Program-made: the position numbers and the translations under genes
Assembly (NCBI GenBank): GCA_050259235.1
Contig: JBLNAG010000002.1
Location: 346,763-410,762, forward strand
Reading direction: 5' to 3'
DNA: 64,000 nt
DNA from: UBA5364 sp050259235
GTDB lineage: Bacteria > Bacillota_I > Bacilli_A > RF39 > UBA660
In this document: positions 42,852 to 52,372 of the stretch, in pieces
How positions within the stretch are numbered: position 1 is the stretch's first letter
Layout of the letters: every line of letters begins with the position of its first letter
Notes under the pieces: generated by a model
Told to the model about the DNA's origin: nothing
Database searches by the model: none
What the model saw: the letters and a program-made list of their open reading frames with translations, nothing else

Positions 42852-44804
42852 ATGGCATTTAAAATAATATCAAGTTATAAACCAAGTGGTGATCAACCAC
42901 AAGCAATTGATAAAATCGTTAATAATTTAAATGAAAATCAAAAATATAATGTTCTTTTAGGAGCAACAGGTACAGGTAAAACTTTTACAATAGCTAATAT
43001 TATTGAAAAAATAAATCGACCAACCTTAGTTTTAGTTCACAATAAAACTTTAGCTGGTCAACTTTATAGTGAATTTAAAGAACTATTTCCCGAAAATAGA
43101 GTAGAGTATTTTGTTTCATATTATGATTATTATCAACCAGAAGCATATGTCCCTAAGACAGATACTTATATAGAAAAAGATTCTTCTATTAACGATGAAA
43201 TTGATGAATTAAGACATGCAGCCACCTCATCTTTATTAAATAATAGAGATGTTATTGTTGTAGCTTCTGTTTCATGTATATATGGTATTGGTGAAAAAGA
43301 AGAGTATGAAAAGAAAATGCTAACTCTAAATGAAAACGATCAAATTAATCGTAATGATGTTATTGAAAAGCTAATTGAAATGCTTTATGAAAGAAATAAT
43401 ATGGATTTAAAAAGAGGTAGTTTTCGTGTACGAGGGGATGTATTGGAAATAATACCAGTTAATCAACACGGCAAAGGTATAAGAGTTGAATTTTTTGATG
43501 ATATAGTAGAAAAAATAAGTGAATTTGATACCTTAACAGGTGCTATCTTAATAAATAAAAAGAGTATTTCCATTTTTCCGGCAAGTCACTTTGTAACTAG
43601 TGAAGAAAAAGCTAAAATAGCTATTAAAAATATTAAACAAGAGTTACAAGAACAACTTGAATATTTTAAAAGTCAAAATAAATTATTAGAATTCCAAAGA
43701 TTAAATGAAAGAACTAATTATGATATGGAAATGTTAGAAGAAACAGGATTTTGTAGAGGAATTGAAAATTATTCAAGACATTTAGCTTTAAAGGAGGCAG
43801 GAGCAACTCCAACAACTCTTATTGATTTTTTTGATCAAGATTTCCTTTTAGTAGTAGATGAATCACATGTGACTATTCCTCAAGTACGAGGAATGTATAA
43901 TGGAGATCAAGCACGAAAATCAGTATTGGTTGATTATGGATTTAGATTGCCAAGTGCTAAGGATAATAGACCATTAAAGTTTACTGAATTTGAAAGTAAG
44001 ATAAATCAAGTTATTTTTGTATCAGCCACTCCTGGTGATTATGAATTAGAAAAAGTAGATAATAAAGTAGTAGAACAAATAATTAGGCCAACAGGATTAT
44101 TAGATCCTACCATCGAAGTCAGAGGAACAAAAAATCAAATTGATAATTTAATAGAAGAAATAAATAAGAGAATTGAGAATAATCAAAGAACTCTTATTAC
44201 TACTTTAACTATTCGCATGGCAGAAGAATTAACAACTTATCTAAAAAGATTAGATATTAAAGTTGCGTATTTACATAATGAAGTAAAAACTCTAGATCGA
44301 TTAAAAATAATTAGAGATTTAAGACTAGGGAAATATGACGTCTTAGTTGGAATTAATTTATTAAGGGAAGGCTTAGATATTCCAGAAGTAAGTTTTATTG
44401 CAATTATGGATGCAGACAAGCAAGGTTTTTTAAGAAGTGATAAGAGTTTGATTCAAACTATTGGTAGAGCTGCTAGAAATTCCGAAGGACATGTTATTAT
44501 GTACGCTGATAAAATTAGTGAAGCGATGGAAAAAGCTATTGCGGAAACGGACAGACGTAGAACAATTCAAGAAAAATATAATATTGATAATAATATAGTT
44601 CCTAAGACAATTATTAAAGAAGTAAGAGATATAGTAAGTATTAATAAGAAAGATAAAAAAGAAGAAGTTAAGATGACTAAGAAAGATAAACAATTATTAA
44701 TTAATAAAGTGGAGACGGAAATGAAAGAAGCTGCAAAAGAATTAGATTTTGAAAGAGCTACTGAATTAAGAGATATCTTATTTGAATTAAAAGCAGATAT
44801 GTAA
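42852..44804 (+). CDS. uvrB: Excinuclease ABC subunit B
   Basis: About 650 residues from ATG 42852 (AGGTGAT upstream); an upstream in-frame start runs through the noc terminator. UvrB verifies damage and loads UvrC in nucleotide excision repair. Walker A GATGTGKTFTIAN (about 38-50), the beta-hairpin YYDYYQPEAY (about 91-100), DESHVTIPQ and the helicase motif QTIGRAARN are present. The C-terminal UVR motif (ELDFERATELRDIL) is intact. uvrA, often next to it, is not in this window. Confidence 0.97.
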   Translation: MAFKIISSYKPSGDQPQAIDKIVNNLNENQKYNVLLGATGTGKTFTIANIIEKINRPTLVLVHNKTLAGQLYSEFKELFPENRVEYFVSYYDYYQPEAYVPKTDTYIEKDSSINDEIDELRHAATSSLLNNRDVIVVASVSCIYGIGEKEEYEKKMLTLNENDQINRNDVIEKLIEMLYERNNMDLKRGSFRVRGDVLEIIPVNQHGKGIRVEFFDDIVEKISEFDTLTGAILINKKSISIFPASHFVTSEEKAKIAIKNIKQELQEQLEYFKSQNKLLEFQRLNERTNYDMEMLEETGFCRGIENYSRHLALKEAGATPTTLIDFFDQDFLLVVDESHVTIPQVRGMYNGDQARKSVLVDYGFRLPSAKDNRPLKFTEFESKINQVIFVSATPGDYELEKVDNKVVEQIIRPTGLLDPTIEVRGTKNQIDNLIEEINKRIENNQRTLITTLTIRMAEELTTYLKRLDIKVAYLHNEVKTLDRLKIIRDLRLGKYDVLVGINLLREGLDIPEVSFIAIMDADKQGFLRSDKSLIQTIGRAARNSEGHVIMYADKISEAMEKAIAETDRRRTIQEKYNIDNNIVPKTIIKEVRDIVSINKKDKKEEVKMTKKDKQLLINKVETEMKEAAKELDFERATELRDILFELKADM

Positions 44805-44924
44805 TAAAAATAATATAAAAAAAGATATATTGTACATTATACACATACTTATTTTTAAGTATTAATTTATATTAAAATTTAAAAATTGGAAAGATATGAT
44901 ATAATGTTTATAGGAGATGATGAA

Positions 44925-45359
44925 ATGAAAGTTGTCATAATTAACGAAAAAAATAGTGCTCAAATAGTACGACTTAATCGTTTTATTGATTGGTTAATAC
45001 ATATGGTTGGATATGCTTTAGTATTAATAATGGTAGCAGTTCTATTCAACGATACAGTAAAAATAGATAATAGTTATTTTGGATTATGGGGATTATTAGC
45101 TGCCATAGTTATATATATATTAAATAAAACAATCAAACCAATATTGGTTCTTTTAACACTACCAATTACCGGTTTAACTTTAGGCTTATTTTATCCTTTT
45201 ATTAATGTTATTATTTTAAAGATTGTTGATTTTATTCTAGGAGTACATTTTAGTATCTATGGATTTTTTATGTCATTCATAGTTGCAGTTTTTATATCTG
45301 TAGCAAATATAATAATGGATAATATGGTTATTGAACCAATATTGAGAAGGGAAAAGTAA
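44925..45359 (+). CDS. Four-helix membrane protein, PF04020/YvlD-type
   Basis: 144 residues from ATG 44925, eight bases after GGAG; the longer frame upstream begins in promoter-like sequence (TATAAT at about 44899-44905). Four hydrophobic segments are visible. The core KTIKPILVLLTLPITGLTLGLF (about 75-96) is the family signature of the phage-holin superfamily IV/YvlD proteins. In B. subtilis yvlD belongs to an envelope-stress operon. Here it is one base upstream of lgt and probably cotranscribed. The function is unknown. Confidence 0.82.
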   Translation: MKVVIINEKNSAQIVRLNRFIDWLIHMVGYALVLIMVAVLFNDTVKIDNSYFGLWGLLAAIVIYILNKTIKPILVLLTLPITGLTLGLFYPFINVIILKIVDFILGVHFSIYGFFMSFIVAVFISVANIIMDNMVIEPILRREK

Positions 45360-45360
45360 T

Positions 45361-46176
45361 ATGGAAGCAGTTTTAATTGATTTAGGTGTTATAAGAATTT
45401 ATTGGTATTCAGTAGTAATGTTTATTGCCATTTTAATAGGAGGTTCAGTTATCCTTAGAGAATCAAAAAAATTTGATGTTCCTGAAAACTTTATGATAAA
45501 TTTATTTTTCTTTATGATTCCATTAGCTATTATTGGAGCGAGAATTTATTATGTTGCATTTAATTGGGGTTATTATAGTAAAAATTTAATTGATATCGTT
45601 AAAATTTGGGAAGGTGGATTAGCAATTCATGGTGCAATTATTGTTGGATTGTTATGGCTTATCTTCTATACTAAGAGATATAATGTTAGAACACTTAGAA
45701 TAATGGATTTTATGGCTCTAGGGTTAATTCTCGGTCAAGCAATTGGAAGATGGGGTAATTTCTTTAATGGTGAAGCACATGGACCAGTTACCTCATTAGA
45801 AGCATTACAAAAGTTACATATACCTAATTTCATCATTGAAGGTATGAATATAGGTGGAGTATATTATCAACCAACTTTCTTTTATGAATCATTATGGTGC
45901 TTAATAGGATTTATAGTTATATTAATTATAAAGAACTATAAATATTTAAAAATTGGCCATATAGCAAGTATATATTTCATATGGTATGGAATAGGAAGAT
46001 TTATGATTGAAGGTCTTAGAACAGATAGTCTAATGATATTTAATTTTAAGATGGCTCAAATTGTATCTTTATCAATGGTGATAGTAGGATTTGTTATGCT
46101 TGTGGTATTAAATAGAGGATCACGTTTTCAAAATCAATATAATGAAATGAGCGATGTCAATGAAACCAGATTTTGA
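45361..46176 (+). CDS. lgt: Prolipoprotein diacylglyceryl transferase
   Basis: 271 residues. It attaches diacylglycerol to the lipobox Cys of lipoproteins, such as those at 3655, 9084 and YidC here. Seven membrane segments are expected. The Lgt signature GRWGNFFNGEAHG (about 137-149) and the His in EGGLAIHGAI (about 84-93) are present, with a late GRFMIEGLRTD. In B. subtilis lgt is in the hprK-lgt group near trxB and yvcK; here trxB overlaps its end by 23 bases. Confidence 0.96.
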   Translation: MEAVLIDLGVIRIYWYSVVMFIAILIGGSVILRESKKFDVPENFMINLFFFMIPLAIIGARIYYVAFNWGYYSKNLIDIVKIWEGGLAIHGAIIVGLLWLIFYTKRYNVRTLRIMDFMALGLILGQAIGRWGNFFNGEAHGPVTSLEALQKLHIPNFIIEGMNIGGVYYQPTFFYESLWCLIGFIVILIIKNYKYLKIGHIASIYFIWYGIGRFMIEGLRTDSLMIFNFKMAQIVSLSMVIVGFVMLVVLNRGSRFQNQYNEMSDVNETRF

Positions 46177-47059
46177 TTGTATAATAATTGGTGCTGGGAT
46201 AGCAGGTATGACAGCTGCTATTTATTTAAAACGGGCTAACGTTAATGTTTTAATAATAGATAAAGATGCCCCAGGAGGACAATTAAATAAAATAACACAA
46301 ATAGACAACTACCCTGGCTTTACTTCAATTTCAGGACCAGATTTAGCTAGTAATATATTTAGTCAAATAAACGGACTAGGTGTAGAGTATAAATATGGTA
46401 TGGTTGTTAATATTGAAGATAAAAAAGAATACAAAATTGTGACAACTGAAAAGGAAAAAATAACAGCAAAAGCTGTTATTATAGCAACAGGTAGACAACC
46501 TAAAAAGTTAGGTATAAAAAAAGAAGATGAATTACTAAGTAGAGGTATAAGTTATTGTGCTTTATGTGATGCAACATTCTATAAAGATAAAATAGTAGCA
46601 ACCGTTGGTAGTGGTAATGGGGCTTTAACTGAAGCAATATACTTATCTGATATATGTCAAAAGGTTATTATGATAAATAAAAAAGATCAATTCGTAGGTG
46701 AAGAAATTTTAGTTAACAAAATTAAAAATATAAATAATATTGAAATTAAGTATAACAGTGAAATTACTAAATTTAACACCACCGATAATGTTCTTGAGTC
46801 AATTACCATTAATGATAATGAAGAAATAAAGGTTTCTGGGGTATTTATTTACACAGGATTACAACCAAGTGGTGATTTTTTAAAAAACTTACCTATTAAT
46901 CTTGATAAACAATATCTTATTGTTGATAAAAACATGATGACAAGTGTTGAAAATATCTATGCTTGTGGTGATATTGTAAAGAAAGACTTATATCAATTGA
47001 CAACAGCTGTTAGTGATGCTGCAATTGCTGCCATAGGTGTAAAGAAAAATTTAAAATAG
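46154..47059 (+). CDS. trxB: Thioredoxin reductase
   Basis: 301 residues. It is an FAD/NADPH enzyme that keeps thioredoxin reduced. The FAD motif GAGIAGMTAAIYL (about 12-24), the redox pair CALC (about 134-137) and the C-terminal GDIVKKDLYQLTTA motif are clear. The NADPH motif is VGSGNGALTEA rather than a classic GxGxxA, so a ferredoxin- or flavin-type variant is conceivable. The start overlaps lgt, and an ATG two codons later (46160) is an alternative. A terminator follows. Confidence 0.92.
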   Translation: MSMKPDFDCIIIGAGIAGMTAAIYLKRANVNVLIIDKDAPGGQLNKITQIDNYPGFTSISGPDLASNIFSQINGLGVEYKYGMVVNIEDKKEYKIVTTEKEKITAKAVIIATGRQPKKLGIKKEDELLSRGISYCALCDATFYKDKIVATVGSGNGALTEAIYLSDICQKVIMINKKDQFVGEEILVNKIKNINNIEIKYNSEITKFNTTDNVLESITINDNEEIKVSGVFIYTGLQPSGDFLKNLPINLDKQYLIVDKNMMTSVENIYACGDIVKKDLYQLTTAVSDAAIAAIGVKKNLK

Positions 47060-47074
47060 TGTAAAATATATTTT

Positions 47075-47102
47075 TAATACTCAATTTAATTGAGTATTTT
47101 TT
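47075..47102 (+). terminator. Terminator of trxB
   Basis: Perfect 10-bp stem AATACTCAAT/ATTGAGTATT with a 3-base loop and following U run. Confidence 0.88.
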
Positions 47103-47155
47103 CAAATTGGTATAAATGTTGTCAGAAATATAGTATAATTAGATTGGGTGATAGA

Positions 47156-48106
47156 ATGCATAAGAAAATAGCAGTCCTTGGTGGAGGAACGGGTTTATCT
47201 TTTTTGCTAAGAGGACTTAAAGAGTATCCAATTGATATATCAGCCATTGTAGCAGTAAGTGATGATGGTAAAAGTACAGGAAGATTAAGAGAGGAATTCA
47301 AAACACCTGCTGTTGGTGATATTAGAAGGGTATTGATTGCTTTATCTGAGACAGAACCATTATTTGAAGAATTATTCAATTACCGTTTTAAGACAACAAG
47401 TGATTTAAATGGTCATACCGTTGGTAATCTTTTATTAACAGCCATGACTAACATAACAGGTAATATGTCTGATGGAATTGAATCATTGGGTAAGGTTTTA
47501 AACTTAAGAGGAAAAGTTCTTCCATTAACGGAAGATGATGTAGTTTTAATGGGAAAAATGGAAGATGACAGTATTGTTGAAGGTGAACATAATATAACAA
47601 TGGCTAATAAAGCTATTAATTCAGTATTTTATAAAACTAAACCTGTTGTCAATCCCGAAGCAATAAAAGCTATTAAAGAAGCTGATTTAATTCTTTTAAG
47701 TATGGGTAGTGTTTTTACAAGTATTGTTCCGACATTATTATGTAAAGAACTGATTGATGAAATTGATAAGAGTAATGCACCAATAATGTATATATGTAAT
47801 ATGATGACACAACCAGGGGAAACTGATAATTGTAATGTGAGTCATCATGTTAAGATATTAAATAGTTATTTAGGTGAAAGAAAAATAGATATATTAATTG
47901 CTAATAACGGAAAAATAGATGAAGAATTAATAAAGAAATATGAAACATTAGAACAAAAAGATCAAGTTGCTTATGATCTAAAAAATCTTAAGGACTTAAA
48001 TTTAAAGACCATTGTTGATAATTTTGTTTTAATAGAAGATGAAATGATAAGACATGATCGTGTTAAATTATCATTTTATATCTACTCAACTTTAATAAGA
48101 GGATAA
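47156..48106 (+). CDS. yvcK: YvcK/CofD-like gluconeogenesis factor
   Basis: 316 residues from ATG 47156, with GGGTGAT upstream; the longer frame has no ribosome site. YvcK binds UDP-GlcNAc in B. subtilis and is needed for growth on gluconeogenic carbon and for normal cell shape. The N-terminal GGGTGLSFLLRGLKEYP (about 8-24) and the SDDGKSTGRLREE loop (about 36-48) identify the CofD-like fold. It lies one base upstream of whiA. The usual neighbour rapZ/yvcJ is missing between trxB and yvcK. Confidence 0.94.
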   Translation: MHKKIAVLGGGTGLSFLLRGLKEYPIDISAIVAVSDDGKSTGRLREEFKTPAVGDIRRVLIALSETEPLFEELFNYRFKTTSDLNGHTVGNLLLTAMTNITGNMSDGIESLGKVLNLRGKVLPLTEDDVVLMGKMEDDSIVEGEHNITMANKAINSVFYKTKPVVNPEAIKAIKEADLILLSMGSVFTSIVPTLLCKELIDEIDKSNAPIMYICNMMTQPGETDNCNVSHHVKILNSYLGERKIDILIANNGKIDEELIKKYETLEQKDQVAYDLKNLKDLNLKTIVDNFVLIEDEMIRHDRVKLSFYIYSTLIRG

Positions 48107-48107
48107 A

Positions 48108-49025
48108 ATGTCATTTACGAGTACCGTTAAAAATGAAGTTAGTAAGTTAGAGGCAATTGGAACAGAAAATATATCTGAATTATCAGCTATTATTCGTAAT
48201 AGTACTCATAGTAACGATATTATAACAGTCGTTACCGAAAACTCAAGTGTTGCTCGTCATGTATATAGACTTATAAAAGATACTTATGATGTTATACCTG
48301 TTATTACAGTAAGAAAAGGGTATAATTATAGTAAAAATTATTTGTATATATTGGAAATAAAACAACGTGTAGATATGATTTTGAAGGATTTATCAATTGA
48401 TTCAAATATCCCGATGGATTATATAATTGATGATGAATCTTTAACGCGGGCATATATAAAAGGATTGTTCTTAATTATTGGTAGTATAAATGATCCAAAG
48501 AAATCTAGATATCATTTGGAATTTTCTGTAGATGATGAAGAATATGCTAATTTTATTAATGATTTACTAAATAATTTCACATTAAATAGTAAGATTATTA
48601 AAAGGGAATCAAAATACATGATTTATATCAAAGAAGCTGAAAAAATTGGTGATTTTTTGAGATTAATTAATGCTAGTAATGCTGTTTTATATTATGAAGA
48701 TATAAGAATATATCGTGATCATAAGAATATGACTAATCGTTTAAATAATTGTGAACAGGCTAATATTGATAAAATGATAATGGCAGCATCTAATCAAATT
48801 AATGATATTGAGTTGATTGAAAAAATAGGTGGATTAGAGCTATTGGATGAAAAAGAAAAGATTGTAGCTACATATCGTTTAAAATATCCAGAAGCCTCTT
48901 TACTAGAACTAAGTGAAATTATCAGTATTGAAACAGGTAAGGCTATCACTAAATCAGGAATTAATCATCGTATAAAAAAAATAGAGACTTTAGCAAATAG
49001 AATAAGAAAGAATGAGAAGAAATAA
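48108..49025 (+). CDS. whiA: WhiA-type DNA-binding protein
   Basis: 305 residues. WhiA has a degenerate LAGLIDADG homing-endonuclease-like N-terminal part and a C-terminal helix-turn-helix. In actinomycetes it controls sporulation genes; in Bacilli it affects division and chromosome segregation without known gene regulation. SFTSTVKNEVSK at the start and KYPEASLLELSEI with SGINHRIKKIE near the end (about 262-290) fit. It follows yvcK by one base, the conserved pair. Its stop lies in a terminator loop. Confidence 0.94.
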   Translation: MSFTSTVKNEVSKLEAIGTENISELSAIIRNSTHSNDIITVVTENSSVARHVYRLIKDTYDVIPVITVRKGYNYSKNYLYILEIKQRVDMILKDLSIDSNIPMDYIIDDESLTRAYIKGLFLIIGSINDPKKSRYHLEFSVDDEEYANFINDLLNNFTLNSKIIKRESKYMIYIKEAEKIGDFLRLINASNAVLYYEDIRIYRDHKNMTNRLNNCEQANIDKMIMAASNQINDIELIEKIGGLELLDEKEKIVATYRLKYPEASLLELSEIISIETGKAITKSGINHRIKKIETLANRIRKNEKK

Positions 49026-49048
49026 ATTTTTCTCATTTTCTTTTTTAT
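49011..49048 (+). terminator. Terminator overlapping the end of whiA
   Basis: Stem AATGAGAA/TTCTCATT with the TAA stop in the loop, followed by a U-rich run. Confidence 0.75.
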
Positions 49049-49115
49049 ATAATAAAGACAACTAGACTAATTTATAGTATAATATTTATACAAGTTATTT
49101 TTAAAGAGGTGAATT

Positions 49116-49559
49116 ATGAAGGTTATATTTATAAAGGATCTTAAAGGGCAAGGCAGAAAAGGTGAAATAAAAGAAGTAAAAGATGGATATGGAATGAATT
49201 TTTTAATTCAAAAGGGTTATGCTGTTATTGCAAGTGAAAATAACATAAAGAAACTAGAAAATGATAATAGCAAAAAACAATTAAAGGAACAAGAAAACAT
49301 TAAAGAATGTGAAACAAAGAAAGTAGAATTGGAAAAATTAGCACTTAAATTTAAAGTGAAAACAGGAGAAAAAGATCATGTTTTTGGTAGTGTAAGTTCT
49401 AAACAAATAATTACTGAACTAAAGAAAAATGGTATTGATATTGATAAAACAATGATAAACATGAAAGAAACATTATCTTGTTTAGGATTTCACAATGTAG
49501 AAATAGATCTACACAAAAAAGTAAAGGCAATATTAAAAGTAGAATTAATTAAAGAGTAG
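49116..49559 (+). CDS. rplI: 50S ribosomal protein L9
   Basis: 147 residues, standard. The N-terminal domain has GQGRKGEIKEVKDGYGMNFL (about 12-31), the L9 signature. A long charged helix (about 45-75) leads to the C-terminal RNA-binding domain. AGAGGTGAA precedes the start. It is followed nine bases later by the replicative helicase, as in B. subtilis. gdpP, which often precedes it, is not present upstream. Confidence 0.96.
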   Translation: MKVIFIKDLKGQGRKGEIKEVKDGYGMNFLIQKGYAVIASENNIKKLENDNSKKQLKEQENIKECETKKVELEKLALKFKVKTGEKDHVFGSVSSKQIITELKKNGIDIDKTMINMKETLSCLGFHNVEIDLHKKVKAILKVELIKE

Positions 49560-49568
49560 GTGATATAT

Positions 49569-50909
49569 ATGGCTGAAAAAGTAATGCCACATAGTATAGA
49601 AGCAGAACAATCAGTAATAGGTTCATTATTTTTATCTAAATATGCTCTTCAAAAGGGAATAGAAAATTTAGGAAGTGAATTATTTTATTTAGATTCTCAT
49701 TCTAAAATATTTACAGTTATTGCTGAATTAGCAGAAAAAGGAACACCAATAGATATTACAACTGTTACAGCAGAACTTGATAAAAGAAAATGGTTAAAAC
49801 AAATTGGTGGAGTAGAGTATTTAATAGAACTTTCAAATATGCTTCCAAGTGCAGCAAATATTGATGAATATATAAAGATAGTAAATGAAAAAGCTGTATT
49901 AAGAAGATTAATTGAAGAAGCTACAAAAATAGTAACAGAAGGATATTCTTCTACGGAGACACTTAATGAAGTATTAGATAGTGCTGAAATGAAGATTCTT
50001 AATGTTGTTAAAACTAGAAAAGGTAGTGAGTTTAAAACTATTCAAGAAGTTTTATTTAAAGCTCAATCAGATCTAGAAAAATTAGCACAAAATGAAGGAA
50101 AAATAACAGGTCTAGCAACAGGTTTCTATGATTTAGATAGTTTAACTTCTGGATTTCATCCCAATGAGTTAATTATTATAGCTGCACGTCCCGGGGTAGG
50201 AAAAACAGCGTTTGCTTTAAATTTAGGGACTAATATTGCTATGAATTCTGAAAAAACAGTAGCCGTTTTTAATATGGAAATGTCAGCTGAGCAATTAGTA
50301 ATACGTATGCTCGCACAAGTTGGACAAATCGATGGTAATAAATTAAAAAATGGTTGGTTGGAACACAATGATTGGAAAAGAGTAAATGAAGCAATTAGTC
50401 GCTTAGCAGATACCAAGATGTATATAGATGATACTCCTGGTATGACAATAAGTGAAATTAGAGCTAAATGTCGTCGTTTGGCTTCTTCAACTGATGGATT
50501 AGGTATTGTTATTATCGATTATTTAACTCTTATTCAAGGAAGTAGTAGATATGCAGGTAATAGACAACAAGAAGTATCAGAAATATCTAGAGGTTTGAAA
50601 ACAATGGCAATGGAATTAGGAGTTCCAGTTATTGCTTTAGCCCAATTATCAAGAAATGTCGAAGGTCGTGAAAGTAAGAGGCCATTCTTAAGTGATTTAA
50701 GGGAATCTGGGGCAATTGAACAAGATGCAGATATTGTTTCATTCTTGCATAGAGATGATTATTATGGTGAACATAGTGAAGATCCTACGAGTGAAATTGA
50801 ATTAATTATTGCTAAGCATCGTAATGGACCAACAAGAGATATTAAATTATTATTCCAAAAAAATACCAATACTTTTATTAATGTGATAAATAAAGAAGAA
50901 AATAGGTGA
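49569..50909 (+). CDS. dnaC: Replicative DNA helicase (DnaB-type; dnaC in B. subtilis)
   Basis: 446 residues from ATG 49569; the GTG at 49560 is part of the ribosome site. It is the hexameric helicase that opens the fork. The N-terminal domain starts MPHSIEAEQSVIGSL. The RecA-type motor has Walker A ARPGVGKTAFA (about 208-218), VIIDYLTLIQG and the DnaB motif QLSRNVEGRESKRP (about 358-371). No intein is seen. In B. subtilis this gene precedes purA and the walRKHI genes. Here the M23 peptidase gene follows at once. Confidence 0.97.
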   Translation: MAEKVMPHSIEAEQSVIGSLFLSKYALQKGIENLGSELFYLDSHSKIFTVIAELAEKGTPIDITTVTAELDKRKWLKQIGGVEYLIELSNMLPSAANIDEYIKIVNEKAVLRRLIEEATKIVTEGYSSTETLNEVLDSAEMKILNVVKTRKGSEFKTIQEVLFKAQSDLEKLAQNEGKITGLATGFYDLDSLTSGFHPNELIIIAARPGVGKTAFALNLGTNIAMNSEKTVAVFNMEMSAEQLVIRMLAQVGQIDGNKLKNGWLEHNDWKRVNEAISRLADTKMYIDDTPGMTISEIRAKCRRLASSTDGLGIVIIDYLTLIQGSSRYAGNRQQEVSEISRGLKTMAMELGVPVIALAQLSRNVEGRESKRPFLSDLRESGAIEQDADIVSFLHRDDYYGEHSEDPTSEIELIIAKHRNGPTRDIKLLFQKNTNTFINVINKEENR

Positions 50910-50914
50910 TTTGT

Positions 50915-52372
50915 TTGAAAAATATTTCCACAATTATAATTGTTGTACTTATTGGTATGGCAACCTTTTTGCTTGGATTTAATTATAAAGTAACTAATGA
51001 ACCAAACACTTATTATCAAGTTTATTTAGATGATCAAGTTTTAGGTGTTATAAAATCAAAGGATGAATTATATAAATATATTGATAACAAAGGAAAATAT
51101 TTTAAAGAAAAATTTGATGTTGACAATGTTTATGCACCAAATGGATTAGAGGTTAGAAAATTAACCACCTACAGTGATAAACTAAGTAGTATAAAAGATA
51201 TATATGAAAAAATGCAAGCATTAAAACCTTTTACAATTGAAGGATATCAACTATCTATAAAAAGACAAACAAAAAATGAATTAATATATGTTGTTGATGA
51301 TGAAATATTTAAAACAGCAGTAGAAAATACAGTTACGACATTTGTTGGCACTGAAAAATATAATTTATATATTAATGAAGAACAAAAGAAAATTACAACA
51401 ACAGGAGAGTTAATCGATAGTGTTTATGTTGAAGAAAATATAACTATTAAGAAAACAAAAATATCAGTTGAAGAAAATATATATACTGATGCTGATAAAT
51501 TATCACAATATTTATTATTTGGAACAACTGAAAAACAAAAAACCTATACTGTTCAATTGGGTGATACAATTGAAAAGGTAGCTTTTATAAATAAAATTAA
51601 CGTTGAGGAATTCTTTATTAGTAATCCTGAGTTTACTAATACAAATAATTTGCTATTTCCAGGACAAGAAGTATATGTTGGGGTAATTGATCCAATCATA
51701 AGTGTTGTTGTGGAAAAAACAGTTGTTGATGATATCGAAAGTAAATATAAAACAGAATATCGACAAGATCCAAATCGTATTATAGGTGAAGATTCTATAG
51801 TTCAAGAAGGGGTTAGTGGATTAGATCGTGTTACTACTAAGGTTAAATCAGTAAATGGAGCAGTGGTATTCGTAGAACCAGCTTCTACAGTTGAAATAAA
51901 ACCTACAGTTGCTGAAGTAATTCTTGTTGGGACAAGATATCAACCAAGTGTTGGTAGTTTATATTCATGGGGATGGCCTACTCAAGGTGGTTGGATGATA
52001 ACTTCTTATTTTGCATATCGTTCAAATCCATTTACTGGTTGGCGTGAATTACATGCCGCATTAGATATAGCTGGAGCAGGTGGATATGGATCTGAAATTT
52101 ATGCAGCCAATAATGGTATTATTTATAAAGCAGAATGGCATAATAGTTATGGATATTATGTAATAATAAATCACAATAATGGATATTATACTTTATACGC
52201 TCACTTATCTAGTATTAGAAAGACAAAAGTTGGTTCAGTTGTTGGACGTGGAGAAGTAATAGGATATATGGGAATGACCGGGGATGCAACAGGCCCACAT
52301 TTACACTATGAAATTTGGGTCGGAGAACCATGGAGAGGTGGATATCAAGTAAATCCACTAGGATACTATTAA
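50915..52372 (+). CDS. Secreted M23 peptidase with LysM and G5-like domains
   Basis: 485 residues from TTG 50915, five bases after AGGTGAT; the GTG in that site was rejected. A hydrophobic segment (about 5-21) anchors or exports it. A region of unknown fold follows (about 25-205). Then come LysM (about 207-257, YTVQLGDTIEKVA), a G5-like segment (about 260-345) and a C-terminal M23 domain. The M23 domain has the zinc ligands ELHAALD and HLHYEI. The product should cut peptidoglycan stem peptides. It fills the place of walRK-HI before walJ and shares one base with walJ. SpoIIQ is also M23-like, but this domain order fits a vegetative wall hydrolase better. Confidence 0.88.
   Translation: MKNISTIIIVVLIGMATFLLGFNYKVTNEPNTYYQVYLDDQVLGVIKSKDELYKYIDNKGKYFKEKFDVDNVYAPNGLEVRKLTTYSDKLSSIKDIYEKMQALKPFTIEGYQLSIKRQTKNELIYVVDDEIFKTAVENTVTTFVGTEKYNLYINEEQKKITTTGELIDSVYVEENITIKKTKISVEENIYTDADKLSQYLLFGTTEKQKTYTVQLGDTIEKVAFINKINVEEFFISNPEFTNTNNLLFPGQEVYVGVIDPIISVVVEKTVVDDIESKYKTEYRQDPNRIIGEDSIVQEGVSGLDRVTTKVKSVNGAVVFVEPASTVEIKPTVAEVILVGTRYQPSVGSLYSWGWPTQGGWMITSYFAYRSNPFTGWRELHAALDIAGAGGYGSEIYAANNGIIYKAEWHNSYGYYVIINHNNGYYTLYAHLSSIRKTKVGSVVGRGEVIGYMGMTGDATGPHLHYEIWVGEPWRGGYQVNPLGYY

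Noticed and set aside
44845..44862. ATACTTA/TAAGTAT hairpin after uvrB as a terminator
   Set aside because: The stem is short and AT-only and no proper U run follows.
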